A DNA stretch of 64,000 nt. Origin: Bordetella petrii (lineage in GTDB: Bacteria; Pseudomonadota; Gammaproteobacteria; Burkholderiales; Burkholderiaceae_B). Where the stretch lies: contig NC_010170.1 in the NCBI RefSeq assembly GCF_000067205.1, forward strand, positions 2,418,001 to 2,482,000, given 5' to 3'. Shown here in pieces: positions 16,615 to 25,766 of the stretch. The position numbers and the translations under genes were made by a program. How positions within the stretch are numbered: the stretch's first letter is position 1; each line of letters begins with the position of its first letter. The notes under the pieces were generated by a model that ran no database searches, was not told the origin of the DNA, and saw nothing but the letters and a program-made list of their open reading frames with translations.

Positions 16615-17568
16615 TCAGGCGCCGCGTGCCGGACGCCGGATGAGCGTCGATTTGCCGAACAGGCTTTGCACCAGCTCGGTGGCCAGTACCGCCGTCTTGT
16701 TGCGCACGTCGAGCGCCGGGTTCAGTTCGACAATGTCCAGCGAGCCCAGCCGGCCAGTATCGGCGATCATTTCCATGCAGAGTTGCGCCTCGCGGTAGGT
16801 GGGGCCGCCTGGAATGCTGGTGGCGACAGCGGGCGCGATTTCGGGATCGAGGAAGTCGACGTCGAAGCTGACATGCAAATGCGTGTCGGGGGCGAGGTCT
16901 GCCAGCGCGGCTTCCATGGCGGCGCGCATGCCGATTTCGTCGATGATGCGCATGTCGTAGACCTCGACGCCAGCCGCGTCGATAAGGGATTTTTCTCCTT
17001 CGTCGACGCTGCGGATGCCGATCTGGCGTATCCAGTTGGGCTGCAGCGCCGGCACATGGCCGGCCAACCCGACGAGCGGCCCGGGGCCGTTGCCGCACAG
17101 GCAGGCCACGGGCATGCCGTGCAGGTTGCCCGAAGGGGTGAGCGCCTGGGTGTTGAAATCGGCGTGCGCGTCCAGCCACAGCACGCGCAGTGGCTTGCCG
17201 GCAAACCGGCAGTGGCGAGCCACGGCGCTGATCGAGCCGATGCCCAGGCAGTGGTCGCCCCCCAGCAAGATGGGCAGGCGGCCGCGTTCGAGTTCGGCAT
17301 GCGCCGCATCGTGCACCGCCAGGTTCCAGGCCGCGACTTCGGCCAGATGGCGGTAGCCATTCTGGGGCGGCAGGCCGGGATTGGGCGGGCCGGTCAGGTT
17401 GCCGGCGTCTTCGACGTCATGGCCCAGGGCCTGCAGGGCGGGCCCCAGGCCGGCCACGCGTAGCGCTTCGGGCCCCATCGAGGCGCCGCGCGAGCCCGCG
17501 CCGATGTCGGTGGGGGCGCCGATCAGGGTCAGGCCGCGCGGCGCGGCGGTGGCGGCGGTGGCAGGCAC
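16615..17568 (-). CDS. rocF: Arginase (ureohydrolase)
   Basis: Splits L-arginine into ornithine and urea using a two-manganese centre. The 317-aa product has all metal motifs: GGDHCLGIGS, DAHADFNT and SFDVDFLDP, plus the IPGGPTYREA and DIVELNP segments. No ATG fits the N-terminus; a GTG at 17568, preceded at 6 bases by a perfect AAGGAG, gives VPATAATAAPRGLTLIGAPTD, which matches the family start. The much longer in-frame extension is therefore not used. Divergent from the MetQ gene. Agmatinase is a less likely alternative. Confidence 0.9.
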   Translation of the reverse strand: MPATAATAAPRGLTLIGAPTDIGAGSRGASMGPEALRVAGLGPALQALGHDVEDAGNLTGPPNPGLPPQNGYRHLAEVAAWNLAVHDAAHAELERGRLPILLGGDHCLGIGSISAVARHCRFAGKPLRVLWLDAHADFNTQALTPSGNLHGMPVACLCGNGPGPLVGLAGHVPALQPNWIRQIGIRSVDEGEKSLIDAAGVEVYDMRIIDEIGMRAAMEAALADLAPDTHLHVSFDVDFLDPEIAPAVATSIPGGPTYREAQLCMEMIADTGRLGSLDIVELNPALDVRNKTAVLATELVQSLFGKSTLIRRPARGA

Positions 17569-17752
17569 GGCGGGCTCCTTGGCGGCCGGGGCCGCTTGCT
17601 GGGGTACAGGTATCTTTATCGATGTGCGGCCGCGACGCAAGCGGCGCCGGCGGTGTCCGGGTCGGCCGCATGGGCATGGCAGGGCTGCCCGGCCCGCTGC
17701 GGCACAATGGGGGTTTTCCTTCTTGCCGCTTTCCCAGGGCGGCCGTCTATCT

Positions 17753-18565
17753 ATGTTGCGTTTTTCCAGAATGCGCCGGGTGAGCCTGTGCCTGCTGATG
17801 CTGGCCGCCGCCGGCGCGGCCAGCGCCGCGCAAGACAAGCCCTTGCGCATTGCCGTGATTCCCAGCGTGGCGAACGAGGCCACCGAGATCGCCATCGCCC
17901 AGGCGCGCAAGCAGGGCCTGCGGGTCGAGCTGGTGGAGTTCAGCGATTGGGTCATGCCCAACATTGCCGTGGCCGAAGGTTCGGTGGACGCCAACTTCTT
18001 CCAGCACGAGCCGTTCCTGCAATTGTTCAACCGCAGCCGCAACACCAACCTGGAGCCCATCGCGTATGGGTATTCCACCACGATAGGGTTGTTCTCGAAG
18101 CGCTTGAAGCGCGGCGATCCGGTGCCGCAGGGGGCGCGCATCGCCATACCGAACGATCCGGTCAATACCGGGCGAGCCTTGCTGTTGCTGCAGAAAATGG
18201 GCCTGCTGGTGCTGCGCCGCGGCGACGACCCGCACGCCAGCATGCAGGACATTGTGTCGAACCCGAAGCAGCTGGCGTTGATTCAAGTCGAGGGCTCGCA
18301 GTCGGCGCGCACCTTTGATGACGTCACGGCATCGGTTACTTACACCACGTTCGCCAAGCATGCCGGTATCGACGAAAGAGACGGCCTGGCGTTCGACAAT
18401 ACCGATCCGGAAAATGTGCGGCGCTATGCGATCCGCTGGGTTACCACCCCCGAGCGCGCGCAAGATCCGCGTTTACTGCAGTTCATCCGCATTTACCAGC
18501 AATCGCCCGAGGTCAAGGCCAAGCTGCGGCAGCTATATGGCGACCTGATCGATTTTCCGTGGTGA
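17753..18565 (+). CDS. MetQ/NlpA-family methionine-type substrate-binding protein, unlinked to ABC genes
   Basis: Periplasmic binding protein of 270 aa. The mature part KPLRIAVIPSVANEATEIAIAQARKQGLRVELVEFSDWVMPN and the VDANFFQHEPFLQLFN segment identify the MetQ/NlpA family; IPNDPVNTGRALLLLQKMGLL matches the ligand loop. The usual lipobox cysteine is lacking: the N-terminus (CLLMLAAAGAASAA) looks like a signal peptidase I substrate, so the protein may be soluble rather than a lipoprotein. No metN or metI gene is nearby. Start at 17753 is the first suitable ATG; Met-7 is an alternative. Confidence 0.85.
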   Translation: MLRFSRMRRVSLCLLMLAAAGAASAAQDKPLRIAVIPSVANEATEIAIAQARKQGLRVELVEFSDWVMPNIAVAEGSVDANFFQHEPFLQLFNRSRNTNLEPIAYGYSTTIGLFSKRLKRGDPVPQGARIAIPNDPVNTGRALLLLQKMGLLVLRRGDDPHASMQDIVSNPKQLALIQVEGSQSARTFDDVTASVTYTTFAKHAGIDERDGLAFDNTDPENVRRYAIRWVTTPERAQDPRLLQFIRIYQQSPEVKAKLRQLYGDLIDFPW

Positions 18566-18598
18566 GCAAGCCGCTGCGTACTTTTAGGACGCGGGCCA

Positions 18599-18760
18599 GG
18601 TGTCTGACTGTCGCGGGGTGTCGGACAGGGTGGGTGTGGCAGTTGCTGTGTATTTCGAGGAAGTGGTCAAGTGTCTGACTCCCGTCAGGGTGTCAGACAC
18701 TGCGCGATTGGGGCAGTCACTGCACACTTCGGTGTCTGACACCCTGCGGGAGTCAGACAC
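18599..18760. repeat. Palindromic repeat cluster at the metQ/psd convergent junction
   Basis: Three copies in 241 bases: a degenerate one near 18599-18625, a complete one at 18671-18700 (reverse orientation, arms GTGTCTGAC / GTCAGACAC) and a complete one at 18732-18760. The flank ACTTCGGTGTCTGACAC is shared with the 13.4-kb junction. No gene is seen between 18566 and 18806. Confidence 0.85.
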
Positions 18761-18806
18761 CTGCCTGGGTGCTTCTGCGTCGGTTCTTCTGCCTGGCGTC
18801 TTCTGT

Positions 18807-19673
18807 CTAGGCTTTTGGCAGGGCGAGCAGTTCGCCCATGCGCACGGGGCCGCGCACGGAGGGGGTGTCGGTCCAGCGCACGCGGCCGGGGCCGAACAGC
18901 ACGATGACGGTCGAGCCCAGCTTGAACAGGCCCATTTCGGCGCCCTTGTCCAGGTGGATGGGCGCCCGCGCGGCTTCGTCGTAGCGCTGCGCACGGATCT
19001 GCCGCTTGTGCGGCGTGACCAGGCCGGCCCAGGCGGTTTCGATGGAGGCCACGATCATGGCGCCGACCAGCACCATGGCCATGGGACCGTATTCGGTGTC
19101 GAACAGGCAGGCCACCCGCTCGTTGCGGGCGAACAGCTCGGGGACGTGGGTGGCGGTAAGCGGGTTGACCGAAAACAGCCGGCCCGGCACGTGCACCATT
19201 TCGCGCAGCGTGCCGGCGCAAGGCATGTGCACGCGATGGTAGTCGCGCGGCGACAGGTAGATGGTGGCGAAGTCGCCGCCCATGAAAGGCTCGGCGCGGG
19301 CGGGGTCGCCGCCCAGCAGGCTGGTCAGGCTGTACGAGTGGCCCTTGGCCTGGAAGATGCGGCCATGTTCTATGGGCCCCAGCTGGCTGATGGCGCCGTC
19401 GGCCGGACACAGCACGGCGCCCGGCTCGGTGTCGAGGGGGCGCGCGTCGGCCCTGAGCTTGCGGGTGAAGAACTGGTTGAACGTGTCGTAGGCCAGCGGG
19501 TCTTGCACCAGCGCTTCGCTCATGTCGACGCCGTAGCGGCGCACGAACCGCGAGATCATCCAGTTCTTGATGGCGGGCGTGCGGCAGTCGGCCGCCAGCC
19601 CCATGAGACGCGACACCAGGTGATGGGGCGCGGCATACTGGCTGGCAAGAAAGAGCTGATCTTTGAAGAGCAT
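18807..19673 (-). CDS. psd: Phosphatidylserine decarboxylase proenzyme
   Basis: Makes phosphatidylethanolamine from phosphatidylserine at the inner membrane. The 288-aa proenzyme carries the self-cleavage motif LGST near the C-terminus; cleavage between G253 and S254 would create the pyruvoyl group. Other family marks: FNQFFTRKL, VLCPADGAISQLG, YLSPRDYHRVHMPCAG and RNERVACLF. The gene is alone; no pssA is adjacent. Confidence 0.95.
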   Translation of the reverse strand: MLFKDQLFLASQYAAPHHLVSRLMGLAADCRTPAIKNWMISRFVRRYGVDMSEALVQDPLAYDTFNQFFTRKLRADARPLDTEPGAVLCPADGAISQLGPIEHGRIFQAKGHSYSLTSLLGGDPARAEPFMGGDFATIYLSPRDYHRVHMPCAGTLREMVHVPGRLFSVNPLTATHVPELFARNERVACLFDTEYGPMAMVLVGAMIVASIETAWAGLVTPHKRQIRAQRYDEAARAPIHLDKGAEMGLFKLGSTVIVLFGPGRVRWTDTPSVRGPVRMGELLALPKA

Positions 19674-19769
19674 GTGGGTCGTGGAGGGCGTGGCGCTGCG
19701 CGGGGCTAAGAATGTTACTTGTTATGGCGGCCCGGCGCCAGGGCGCGCGGGGCCTGGTCCATGGCGCGC

Positions 19770-20237
19770 CTAGCGCGGCAACGGCTCGACGGGCACGCCT
19801 TCGGGAATTTGCCGCACGCGCTCGCGCTGGATCTGGCGCGAGGTGAAGCCGGTATGGCGGCTGGCCGCGTTGCGCAATAGCACCGACAGGATCGAGCCCT
19901 TGTCTTGTATCCAGCGTGTCTTGCCGCGCAGCAGCCTGAAGGCGTTTTCCGGGGTGCCCAGCCGGTAGCCGGTATCGTTGATGGTGATGCTGTGCTTGCC
20001 GTCGAAGGCGGCGGGGTCCTGGTCGATGATGGCGACGGCATCCAGGTTGTTGGTGCCGTGGTCGATGCGGTACAGGAATGTGATCTGGTTGTACGGGTCG
20101 CGGATGGCGATAAGCTTGTCGGCCCCGGATACGTCGGAAATCATGCCTATTACCTGCGATTCGACGAGCAGGCTGCCGCGCTGCTCTTCGGTGTAGAGCA
20201 GCACGGTAAGCGGAGTATCGACGGCGGAATCGGGCAT
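19770..20237 (-). CDS. Hypothetical protein
   Basis: 155-aa protein that I do not recognise. It is soluble-looking, without signal peptide or membrane helix, and begins with a compact part (TPLTVLLYTEEQRGSLLVES, IGMISDVSGADKLIAIRDP) followed by YRIDHGTNNLDAVAIID and a basic C-terminus. ATG at 20237 is preferred over an in-frame GTG at 20246; neither has a good ribosome site. Third-position GC and codon use look like the neighbours, and no other frame in this interval is better, which supports a real gene. It lies 96 bases upstream of psd on the same strand. Confidence 0.65.
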   Translation of the reverse strand: MPDSAVDTPLTVLLYTEEQRGSLLVESQVIGMISDVSGADKLIAIRDPYNQITFLYRIDHGTNNLDAVAIIDQDPAAFDGKHSITINDTGYRLGTPENAFRLLRGKTRWIQDKGSILSVLLRNAASRHTGFTSRQIQRERVRQIPEGVPVEPLPR

Positions 20238-20296
20238 GGGCGGCACGGGAATAGACGCGAAGCGCCGATTCTAGCGTACCGGCCCGCCGCCCGTGT

Positions 20297-21796
20297 TCAT
20301 GTGGCCAGGCTGATCCAGGTGGTTTTCAGGTCGCTGTACTTGTCCAGCGCATGCAGCGACTTGTCGCGCCCGAAACCAGACTGCTTGACGCCGCCGAACG
20401 GCACGGTGATGTCGCCGTCGGCGTAGCAGTTCACCCACACCAGCCCGGCGCGCAGACGGCGCGACAGTCGATGGGCCCGGCCCAGGTCGGCCGTCCAGAG
20501 CCCGGCCCCCAGGCCGTATACCGAGTCGTTGGCCAGGGCGATGGCCTGGTCTTCGGTGCCGAAGCGCTGGGCCGCCAGCACGGGCCCGAAGATTTCTTCG
20601 CGCACCAGCGAGTTGTTCTGGTCGGCGCAGTCGAAGATGGTGGGTTCGATGTAGTAGCCGCCGCTGTCGTCGCGCGCGCGCCCGCCGCCCAGGCGCAGCG
20701 AGGCGCCCTCGCGCTGGCCAGCCTCTATGCGCGCCAGCACGGCCTGCATCTGCCGTTCGTCGACCATGGCGCCCATCGCGGTGGCGGGGTCGAGCGGATC
20801 GCCGGGCTGCATGGCGCGGGCATGGGCGGCCACGCGTTCCATGAATTCGTCGTAGATGCCGTCCTGCACGTACAGCCGCGACCCGGCGATGCACACTTCG
20901 CCCTGGTTCACGAAGATGGCGGCCGCGGCGGCCGTGGCGGCGCGTTCCAGGTCGGGGCAGTCGTCGAACACGATATGCGGCGACTTGCCGCCGCATTCCA
21001 GCCAGACGCGCTTGAGATTCGACTGGCCGGCATACTGCATGAAACGCTTGCCGGTGGCGGTGGATCCGGTGAAGGCCACGCAATCCACGTCGGGATGCAG
21101 GCCGAGCGCCTGGCCGGCCTGGGCGCCCAGGCCCGGCACCACGTTGAAGACGCCGGGCGGAATGCCGGCCTGCGCTGCCAGGTCGGCCAGCATGATGGCG
21201 CTGAGCGACGACTGCTCGGCGGGTTTCAGGATGACGCTGTTGCCGGCGGCCAGCGCAGGCGCCACTTTCCAGGCCGCCATCATCAGCGGGTAGTTCCACG
21301 GCACCACGGCCGCCACCACGCCCAGCGGCTCGCGCGTGATGGTGGCCAGGGCCTGGCCGCCGGTGGGCGCGATTTCGTCGTAGATCTTGTCGATGGCCTC
21401 GCCGTACCAGGCATAGCAATGCGCGGTTTCGGGCAGGTCGAACGCCAGGGCGTCGCGGATGGGCTTGCCCATGTCCAGCGTCTCGACCAGGGCCAGTGTC
21501 TCGGTGTGTTCGGTGATCAGGGCCGCCAGGCGCTGCAGGCGGGTTTTGCGTTCGCGCGGCGGCAGGTCGCGCCAGCTGCCGGCCTCGAAGGCGCGGCGCG
21601 CCGCCTGCACGGCGCGGTCCACGTCGGCCGCGCCGCAGGCGGCTATGTCGGCCAGTTTGCGGCCGTCGATGGGGCTGTGCGCGGCGAAAGTGGCGCCGTC
21701 GGCGGCATCGACATATGCGCCGTCGATGTACGCCTGGCCGCGCAATTGCAGGGTGGCGGCCTTGCGGCGCCAGTAGTCGGTATCGTGCAGGGACAT
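20297..21796 (-). CDS. NAD(P)-dependent aldehyde dehydrogenase (PuuC/gamma-glutamyl-aminobutyraldehyde type)
   Basis: 499-aa aldehyde dehydrogenase of the class that includes PuuC. Catalytic residues are visible: C302 in NQGEVCIAGSR and E267 in WLECGGKSPH, with VVPWNYPLMMAAWKVAPALAAGN for cofactor binding and FTGSTATGKRFM. The ATG at 21796 has AGGAG 8 bases upstream; an in-frame GTG at 21823 lies in a repeat-like sequence and is less likely. It is the last gene of the minus-strand catabolic run, 85 bases after the M20 amidase. The substrate may be an aldehyde from that pathway. Confidence 0.9.
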   Translation of the reverse strand: MSLHDTDYWRRKAATLQLRGQAYIDGAYVDAADGATFAAHSPIDGRKLADIAACGAADVDRAVQAARRAFEAGSWRDLPPRERKTRLQRLAALITEHTETLALVETLDMGKPIRDALAFDLPETAHCYAWYGEAIDKIYDEIAPTGGQALATITREPLGVVAAVVPWNYPLMMAAWKVAPALAAGNSVILKPAEQSSLSAIMLADLAAQAGIPPGVFNVVPGLGAQAGQALGLHPDVDCVAFTGSTATGKRFMQYAGQSNLKRVWLECGGKSPHIVFDDCPDLERAATAAAAAIFVNQGEVCIAGSRLYVQDGIYDEFMERVAAHARAMQPGDPLDPATAMGAMVDERQMQAVLARIEAGQREGASLRLGGGRARDDSGGYYIEPTIFDCADQNNSLVREEIFGPVLAAQRFGTEDQAIALANDSVYGLGAGLWTADLGRAHRLSRRLRAGLVWVNCYADGDITVPFGGVKQSGFGRDKSLHALDKYSDLKTTWISLAT

Positions 21797-21810
21797 GGCG
21801 GGAGCTCCTG

Positions 21811-21855
21811 TGGGTTCAGACACCTGCCTCGCAGGGTAGGGTCAGGCGCCTGCGT
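21811..21855. repeat. Half copies of the palindromic repeat before the aldehyde dehydrogenase
   Basis: GGTTCAGACACCTGC and GGTCAGGCGCCTGCG around a GCAGGGTAGG centre resemble the intergenic palindrome, degenerate. They lie in the 85-base gap between two same-strand genes, unlike the large clusters at convergent junctions. Confidence 0.45.
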
Positions 21856-21881
21856 TGATCGGTCTCGTGCGCGCTGCGGGT

Positions 21882-23129
21882 TTACGGGCGGGCGGCGCCG
21901 GCGCGGGCCAGCATGGCGTCGAGCAGCACATTGCAGCCCGCTTCCAGGTGATCGGGCCGGGCGTCTTCGATTTCGTTGTGGCTGATGCCGTCTTTGCAGG
22001 GTACGAAGATCATTGCCGTGGGCGCGACGGCGGCCATGTAGACGGCGTCATGGCCGGCGCCGGTCACGATGTCCATGCGCGGCAGATCGCGCGCGGCGGC
22101 GCCGTCGCGGATCTTGCCCACCAGGTCGGGGTCGAACGGCGTGGGCGGGAAGTACTGCACGTCTTTGACCTCGACCGTGACGCCATGGCGCCGGGCCACG
22201 TCTTGCGCGGCCTGCCGCCAGGATTCATGCATGCGCGTGAGCGTGGCTTCGTCCTCGTGGCGTAAATCTACCGTGAGGCGCACCTGGCCCGGAATGACGT
22301 TGCGCGAGCCGGGGTGGGCGTGGATTTCGCCCACGGTGCCGCGGCCGTGCGGCTGGTTGGCGTTGGCGATGTCGATCACCGCCTGCACCAGGTAGCTGGC
22401 GGCCAGCAGCGCGTCTTTGCGGATGCCCATGGGCGTGGGACCGGCATGCATTTCCATGCCGGTGACCACGACGTCGTACCAGCGCAGCCCCAGCGAGCCG
22501 GTGACCACGCCGATGACCTTGTTCTCGTGTTCCAGGATGGGGCCTTGCTCGATGTGCGCTTCAAAGTAGGCGTCCACCGGCCGGCCGCCGACCGGATCGG
22601 CGCCTGCATAGCCAATGGCCCGCAGCTCGTCGCGCACGGCCTTGCCGTCGGCATCGCGGGCGTTCAGGGCGGTTTCCAGTGAAAATTTGCGGGCGAACAC
22701 GCCCGAGCCCATCATCACGGGCACGAAGCGCGAACCTTCTTCGTTGGTCCAGATCGCCAGCTCCAGCGGCGCTTCGGTCTGCACGCCGGCGTCGTTCAAG
22801 GTGCGCATGACCTCCAGTCCGGCCAGCACGCCATAGCAGCCGTCGAACTTGCCGCCGGTGGGCTGGGTGTCGATATGGCTGCCGGTCATGACCGGGGGCA
22901 GAGCGTCGTTGCGGCCGGCGCGGCGGGCGAAGATGTTGCCCACCTGGTCCACCCGCACCGACAGGCCGGCTTCTTTCATCCAGCCCACGACCAGGTCGCG
23001 GCCCTGGCCGTCGAGCGCGGTGAGGGCCAGCCGGCAGTTACCGCCCTTGGGGGTGGCGCCGATCTTCGCCAGGTCCATCAGCGACTGCCAGAGGCGCTGG
23101 CCATCAATAGAGATCGTGCGAGTCGTCAT
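21882..23129 (-). CDS. M20-family Zn amidohydrolase (N-carbamoyl-L-amino-acid hydrolase / allantoate amidohydrolase type)
   Basis: 415-aa binuclear zinc enzyme of the hydantoinase/carbamoylase family. Metal ligands lie in TGSHIDTQPTGGKFDGCYGVL and TNEEGSRFVPVMMGSGVF; the dimerisation lid has GMEMHAGPTPMGIRKDAL, and GAGHDAVYMAAVAPTAMIFVPCKDGISHNE provides the C-terminal histidines. This family cleaves N-carbamoyl-L-amino acids, ureidopropionate or allantoate. The gene sits 13 bases after the ThDP enzyme gene in the TRAP operon, so it probably acts on an imported ureide-like acid or an intermediate of it. Confidence 0.88.
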   Translation of the reverse strand: MTTRTISIDGQRLWQSLMDLAKIGATPKGGNCRLALTALDGQGRDLVVGWMKEAGLSVRVDQVGNIFARRAGRNDALPPVMTGSHIDTQPTGGKFDGCYGVLAGLEVMRTLNDAGVQTEAPLELAIWTNEEGSRFVPVMMGSGVFARKFSLETALNARDADGKAVRDELRAIGYAGADPVGGRPVDAYFEAHIEQGPILEHENKVIGVVTGSLGLRWYDVVVTGMEMHAGPTPMGIRKDALLAASYLVQAVIDIANANQPHGRGTVGEIHAHPGSRNVIPGQVRLTVDLRHEDEATLTRMHESWRQAAQDVARRHGVTVEVKDVQYFPPTPFDPDLVGKIRDGAAARDLPRMDIVTGAGHDAVYMAAVAPTAMIFVPCKDGISHNEIEDARPDHLEAGCNVLLDAMLARAGAARP

Positions 23130-23142
23130 CGAGCATGTCCTT

Positions 23143-24843
23143 TCAAGAGTGGGCCGCCAGCGCGTTCTGGCGGATGGCCGACAGCAGTTGCCCGGGAGCG
23201 ATGCCTTCGGGGTCGTAGCGCAGTTCCAGCAGGGCGGGCAGGCGTTCGCGGTCGGCAAACGCGCGGGCCCGCTCGAAGGCCGCCCCGAAATCGGCGGTGT
23301 GCTCCACTGCCTCGCCATAGCCGCCGTAACCCTTGATGATCTGCGTGAAATCAGGGTTGTCGAAGCCCAGCGCGATGGGGCGGGCGGGAAACTCGCGTTC
23401 CTGGTGGGCGCGGATGGTGCCCCACATGCCATTGTTGAACACCAGGATGACGATGCCCAGCCGGTATTGCATGGCCACGCCGAGTTCCTGCATGTTCATC
23501 TGGAAGCAGCCGTCGCCCGCGTAGCACACTACCGTTTGCCGCGGGTTTTCGAGTTTGGCCGAGATGGCGGCGGGCAGTCCGTAGCCCATCGAGCCCACCG
23601 TGGGCGCCAGACTGGTGGCGGGGCCGGTGAACTGGCGGTAGCGGTGCGGGTACAGCGCGTAGTTGCCGGCGCCTACGGTGACGCAGGCATCGGGCGGCAG
23701 TTGCGCATTGACGTGCGCGGCGGCCTCGTCCAGGCTCAGCGCGCCGGGGGCGGGCAGCGGCCGCAGGCTGTCCAGGTATTCGGCGTGGGCTTCGCGCACC
23801 GCCTCGCCGCGCGCAACGGCATGGCCGGGCCGCAGCGCGTCGAGCGCGCCCGCGAAGGCGGCCACGCTGCTGGCGATGCCCAGGGTGGGCGTGAACACGC
23901 GGCCCAATTCGGCGGGGTCGGGATACACATGCACCAGTTGCTGGCGCGGCAGCGGGCTTTCGATCAGGGTATAGCCTTCGGTGGTGGCTTCGCCCAGGCG
24001 GGTGCCCACCGCCAGTACCAGGTCGGCGTCGTGCACGCGCTGGCGCAGCTCGGGCGTCATGGCCCAGCCCACCTGGCCGGCCGCATTGGGGTGGCGCTGG
24101 TCGTAGCATTCCAGGCGGCGCCAGGCCGTACCCACCGGCAGCTCGAAACGCTCGGCAAACGAGGCCATCTGCTCGATGGCCTGGCGGGTCCAGCCGCTGC
24201 CGCCCAGCATCAGGAAGGGGCGGCGCGCCTGGTCCAGCAGTTCGACCATGCGCGCCAGGTCGCCGGCGCCGGGATGAATCTGGCTGCGGGTATAGCGAGG
24301 CAGGTCGGGCACGCTGGCCGTGCCCCACAGCGTGTCTTCGGGCAGGGCCAGCACCACGGGGCCGGGGCGCCCGCTGGTGGCCACGCTGAAAGCGCGCGCC
24401 ACGTACTCGGGAATGCGCTCGGTGCGGTCGATCTGCGCTACCCATTTGGCCATCTGGCCGAACATGCGGCGGTAGTCGATTTCCTGGAAGGCTTCGCGTT
24501 CGCAGAAGTCGTTGCCGACCTGGCCCACAAACAGGATCATTGGCGTGGAGTCCTGGAACGCGGTGTGCACCCCGATGCTGGCGTTGGTGGCGCCGGGGCC
24601 GCGCGTCACGAAGCAGATGCCGGGTTCGCCCGTCAGCTTGCCGTAGGCCTCGGCCATGTAGGAGGCGCCGCTTTCCTGGCGGCACACAATGGGCTGGATG
24701 GCGCCGGTGTGCTCGTTCAGGGCATCGATGCAGGGCAGGTAGCTTTCGCCTGCCACCATGAACAGGCGGCGCACGCCGTGGATGCGCAGTTGCTGTACCA
24801 GGATCTGGCCGCCGTTGCGCACGGGCGGAGTTGCGCGGGTCAT
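23143..24843 (-). CDS. Thiamine-diphosphate enzyme, acetolactate-synthase-like
   Basis: 566-aa three-domain ThDP enzyme. The catalytic glutamate is in VCRQESGASYMAEAYGKLTG (near residue 55), and the ThDP/Mg motif GDGCFQMNMQELGV...FNN is near 445-475. GICFVTRGPGATNASIGVHTAFQDSTPMILFVGQV is typical of the acetolactate synthase and sulfoacetaldehyde/oxalate-decarboxylase superfamily. No regulatory small-subunit gene is nearby and it sits in a catabolic operon, so valine synthesis is unlikely. It overlaps the CitE-like gene by four bases. The reaction cannot be read from sequence. Confidence 0.85.
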   Translation of the reverse strand: MTRATPPVRNGGQILVQQLRIHGVRRLFMVAGESYLPCIDALNEHTGAIQPIVCRQESGASYMAEAYGKLTGEPGICFVTRGPGATNASIGVHTAFQDSTPMILFVGQVGNDFCEREAFQEIDYRRMFGQMAKWVAQIDRTERIPEYVARAFSVATSGRPGPVVLALPEDTLWGTASVPDLPRYTRSQIHPGAGDLARMVELLDQARRPFLMLGGSGWTRQAIEQMASFAERFELPVGTAWRRLECYDQRHPNAAGQVGWAMTPELRQRVHDADLVLAVGTRLGEATTEGYTLIESPLPRQQLVHVYPDPAELGRVFTPTLGIASSVAAFAGALDALRPGHAVARGEAVREAHAEYLDSLRPLPAPGALSLDEAAAHVNAQLPPDACVTVGAGNYALYPHRYRQFTGPATSLAPTVGSMGYGLPAAISAKLENPRQTVVCYAGDGCFQMNMQELGVAMQYRLGIVILVFNNGMWGTIRAHQEREFPARPIALGFDNPDFTQIIKGYGGYGEAVEHTADFGAAFERARAFADRERLPALLELRYDPEGIAPGQLLSAIRQNALAAHS

Positions 24844-25766
24844 ATTGGGTCTCCTGGTTCGGAAGCCGCCTGCGGGGCGGCGTGCCAGTTTTCGAATTCG
24901 GCATGGCGCGCCAGCAGGCGGCGGGCCGTGTTGTAGTCGGGCGGATCGATGCGGGCGCCGGCGTCGGGCTCGCCGCGCTGCTGCGCCTCGTAGGCCAGCG
25001 TCAGGGCCTGTGCCGAACGCACTTCGGCCGCGTTGGGGGTGAACACGGCGTGGATGTCCGGCACTTGTTCGGCAAACACCGCGCACTTGGACTTCAGGCC
25101 GATGCGGCGCGCCCAGCGCAGGTCGGCCGCCAGCGCGCGCGGGTCGCGGTAATTGAAGGGGCAGTCGATGGCCACGCAGCCGGCGGCCGTGCAGTCGACC
25201 AGGAAGCGGTTGCGCAGGGCATGCAGTTCGATGCCGTCGGGGCCGCGTTCGGCGCCCAGGTCGGCGGTGAGGTCTTCGGCGGCCAGCAGACAGGCGCTGA
25301 TGCGCGGGCTGGCGCCCAGGATATCCAGCGCCCGGCTGACGCCGCGCGCGGATTCGAGCGTGGGCACGATTTCGGTGCGGCCGGCAGGCAGGCCCAGCTC
25401 GGCTTCGCAGGCCGAGACGGCCTGGTCCAGCGCCGCGATCTGCGCGGCGCTTTCGGCGTGCGGCAGGAAAATCGCGTCGGGCGCGCCGGGCATGACGCCG
25501 CGCAGATCTTCCAGCCCGTCGCCGGACAGCGTGTTGATGCGCACGGCCGCCACCGTGCCGCGCGCGCGGCACAGCGCGATCAGTTCCACGATGCGGCGGC
25601 GCGCGGCGGGCCGGTCGGCCGGCGCGGTGAACTCTTCCAGGTCGGCGACCAGCGCGTCGGCGCCGCTGTCCAGGCCGGCCTGTTGGGCCGCGGCATCCAG
25701 GCCGGGCACGAACATCCAGCTGCGCCGCAGCCGCGGGGGGCGAAAGGGGATAGCGACGGGCTTCAT
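24840..25766 (-). CDS. HpcH/HpaI aldolase/citrate lyase beta-subunit-like protein
   Basis: 308-aa TIM-barrel lyase of the CitE-like group. Motifs: RRSWMFVPGLDAAAQQAGLDSGADALVADLEEF (substrate phosphate or CoA loop and Mg ligand), IVPTLESARGV (metal glutamate) and LLAAEDLTADLGAERG. Such proteins cleave malyl-, citramalyl- or related CoA esters, or 2-keto-3-deoxy acids. It overlaps both the TRAP DctM gene and the ThDP gene by four bases, so it is firmly part of this operon. No CoA-transferase gene accompanies it. Confidence 0.85.
   Translation of the reverse strand: MKPVAIPFRPPRLRRSWMFVPGLDAAAQQAGLDSGADALVADLEEFTAPADRPAARRRIVELIALCRARGTVAAVRINTLSGDGLEDLRGVMPGAPDAIFLPHAESAAQIAALDQAVSACEAELGLPAGRTEIVPTLESARGVSRALDILGASPRISACLLAAEDLTADLGAERGPDGIELHALRNRFLVDCTAAGCVAIDCPFNYRDPRALAADLRWARRIGLKSKCAVFAEQVPDIHAVFTPNAAEVRSAQALTLAYEAQQRGEPDAGARIDPPDYNTARRLLARHAEFENWHAAPQAASEPGDPI

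Noticed and set aside
18566..18806. Mobile element or attachment site marked by the palindromic repeats
   Set aside because: No transposase, integrase, target-site duplication or tRNA gene accompanies them; they are better described as dispersed palindromes.
22849..24936. Long plus-strand open frame (695 codons) opposite the ThDP enzyme gene
   Set aside because: Shadow frame of high-GC coding DNA; its product is Arg/Ala/His/Gly-rich with no domain, while the minus strand encodes a full ThDP enzyme. Other long antisense frames (for example 4715-6067 and 20351-21985) fail for the same reason.
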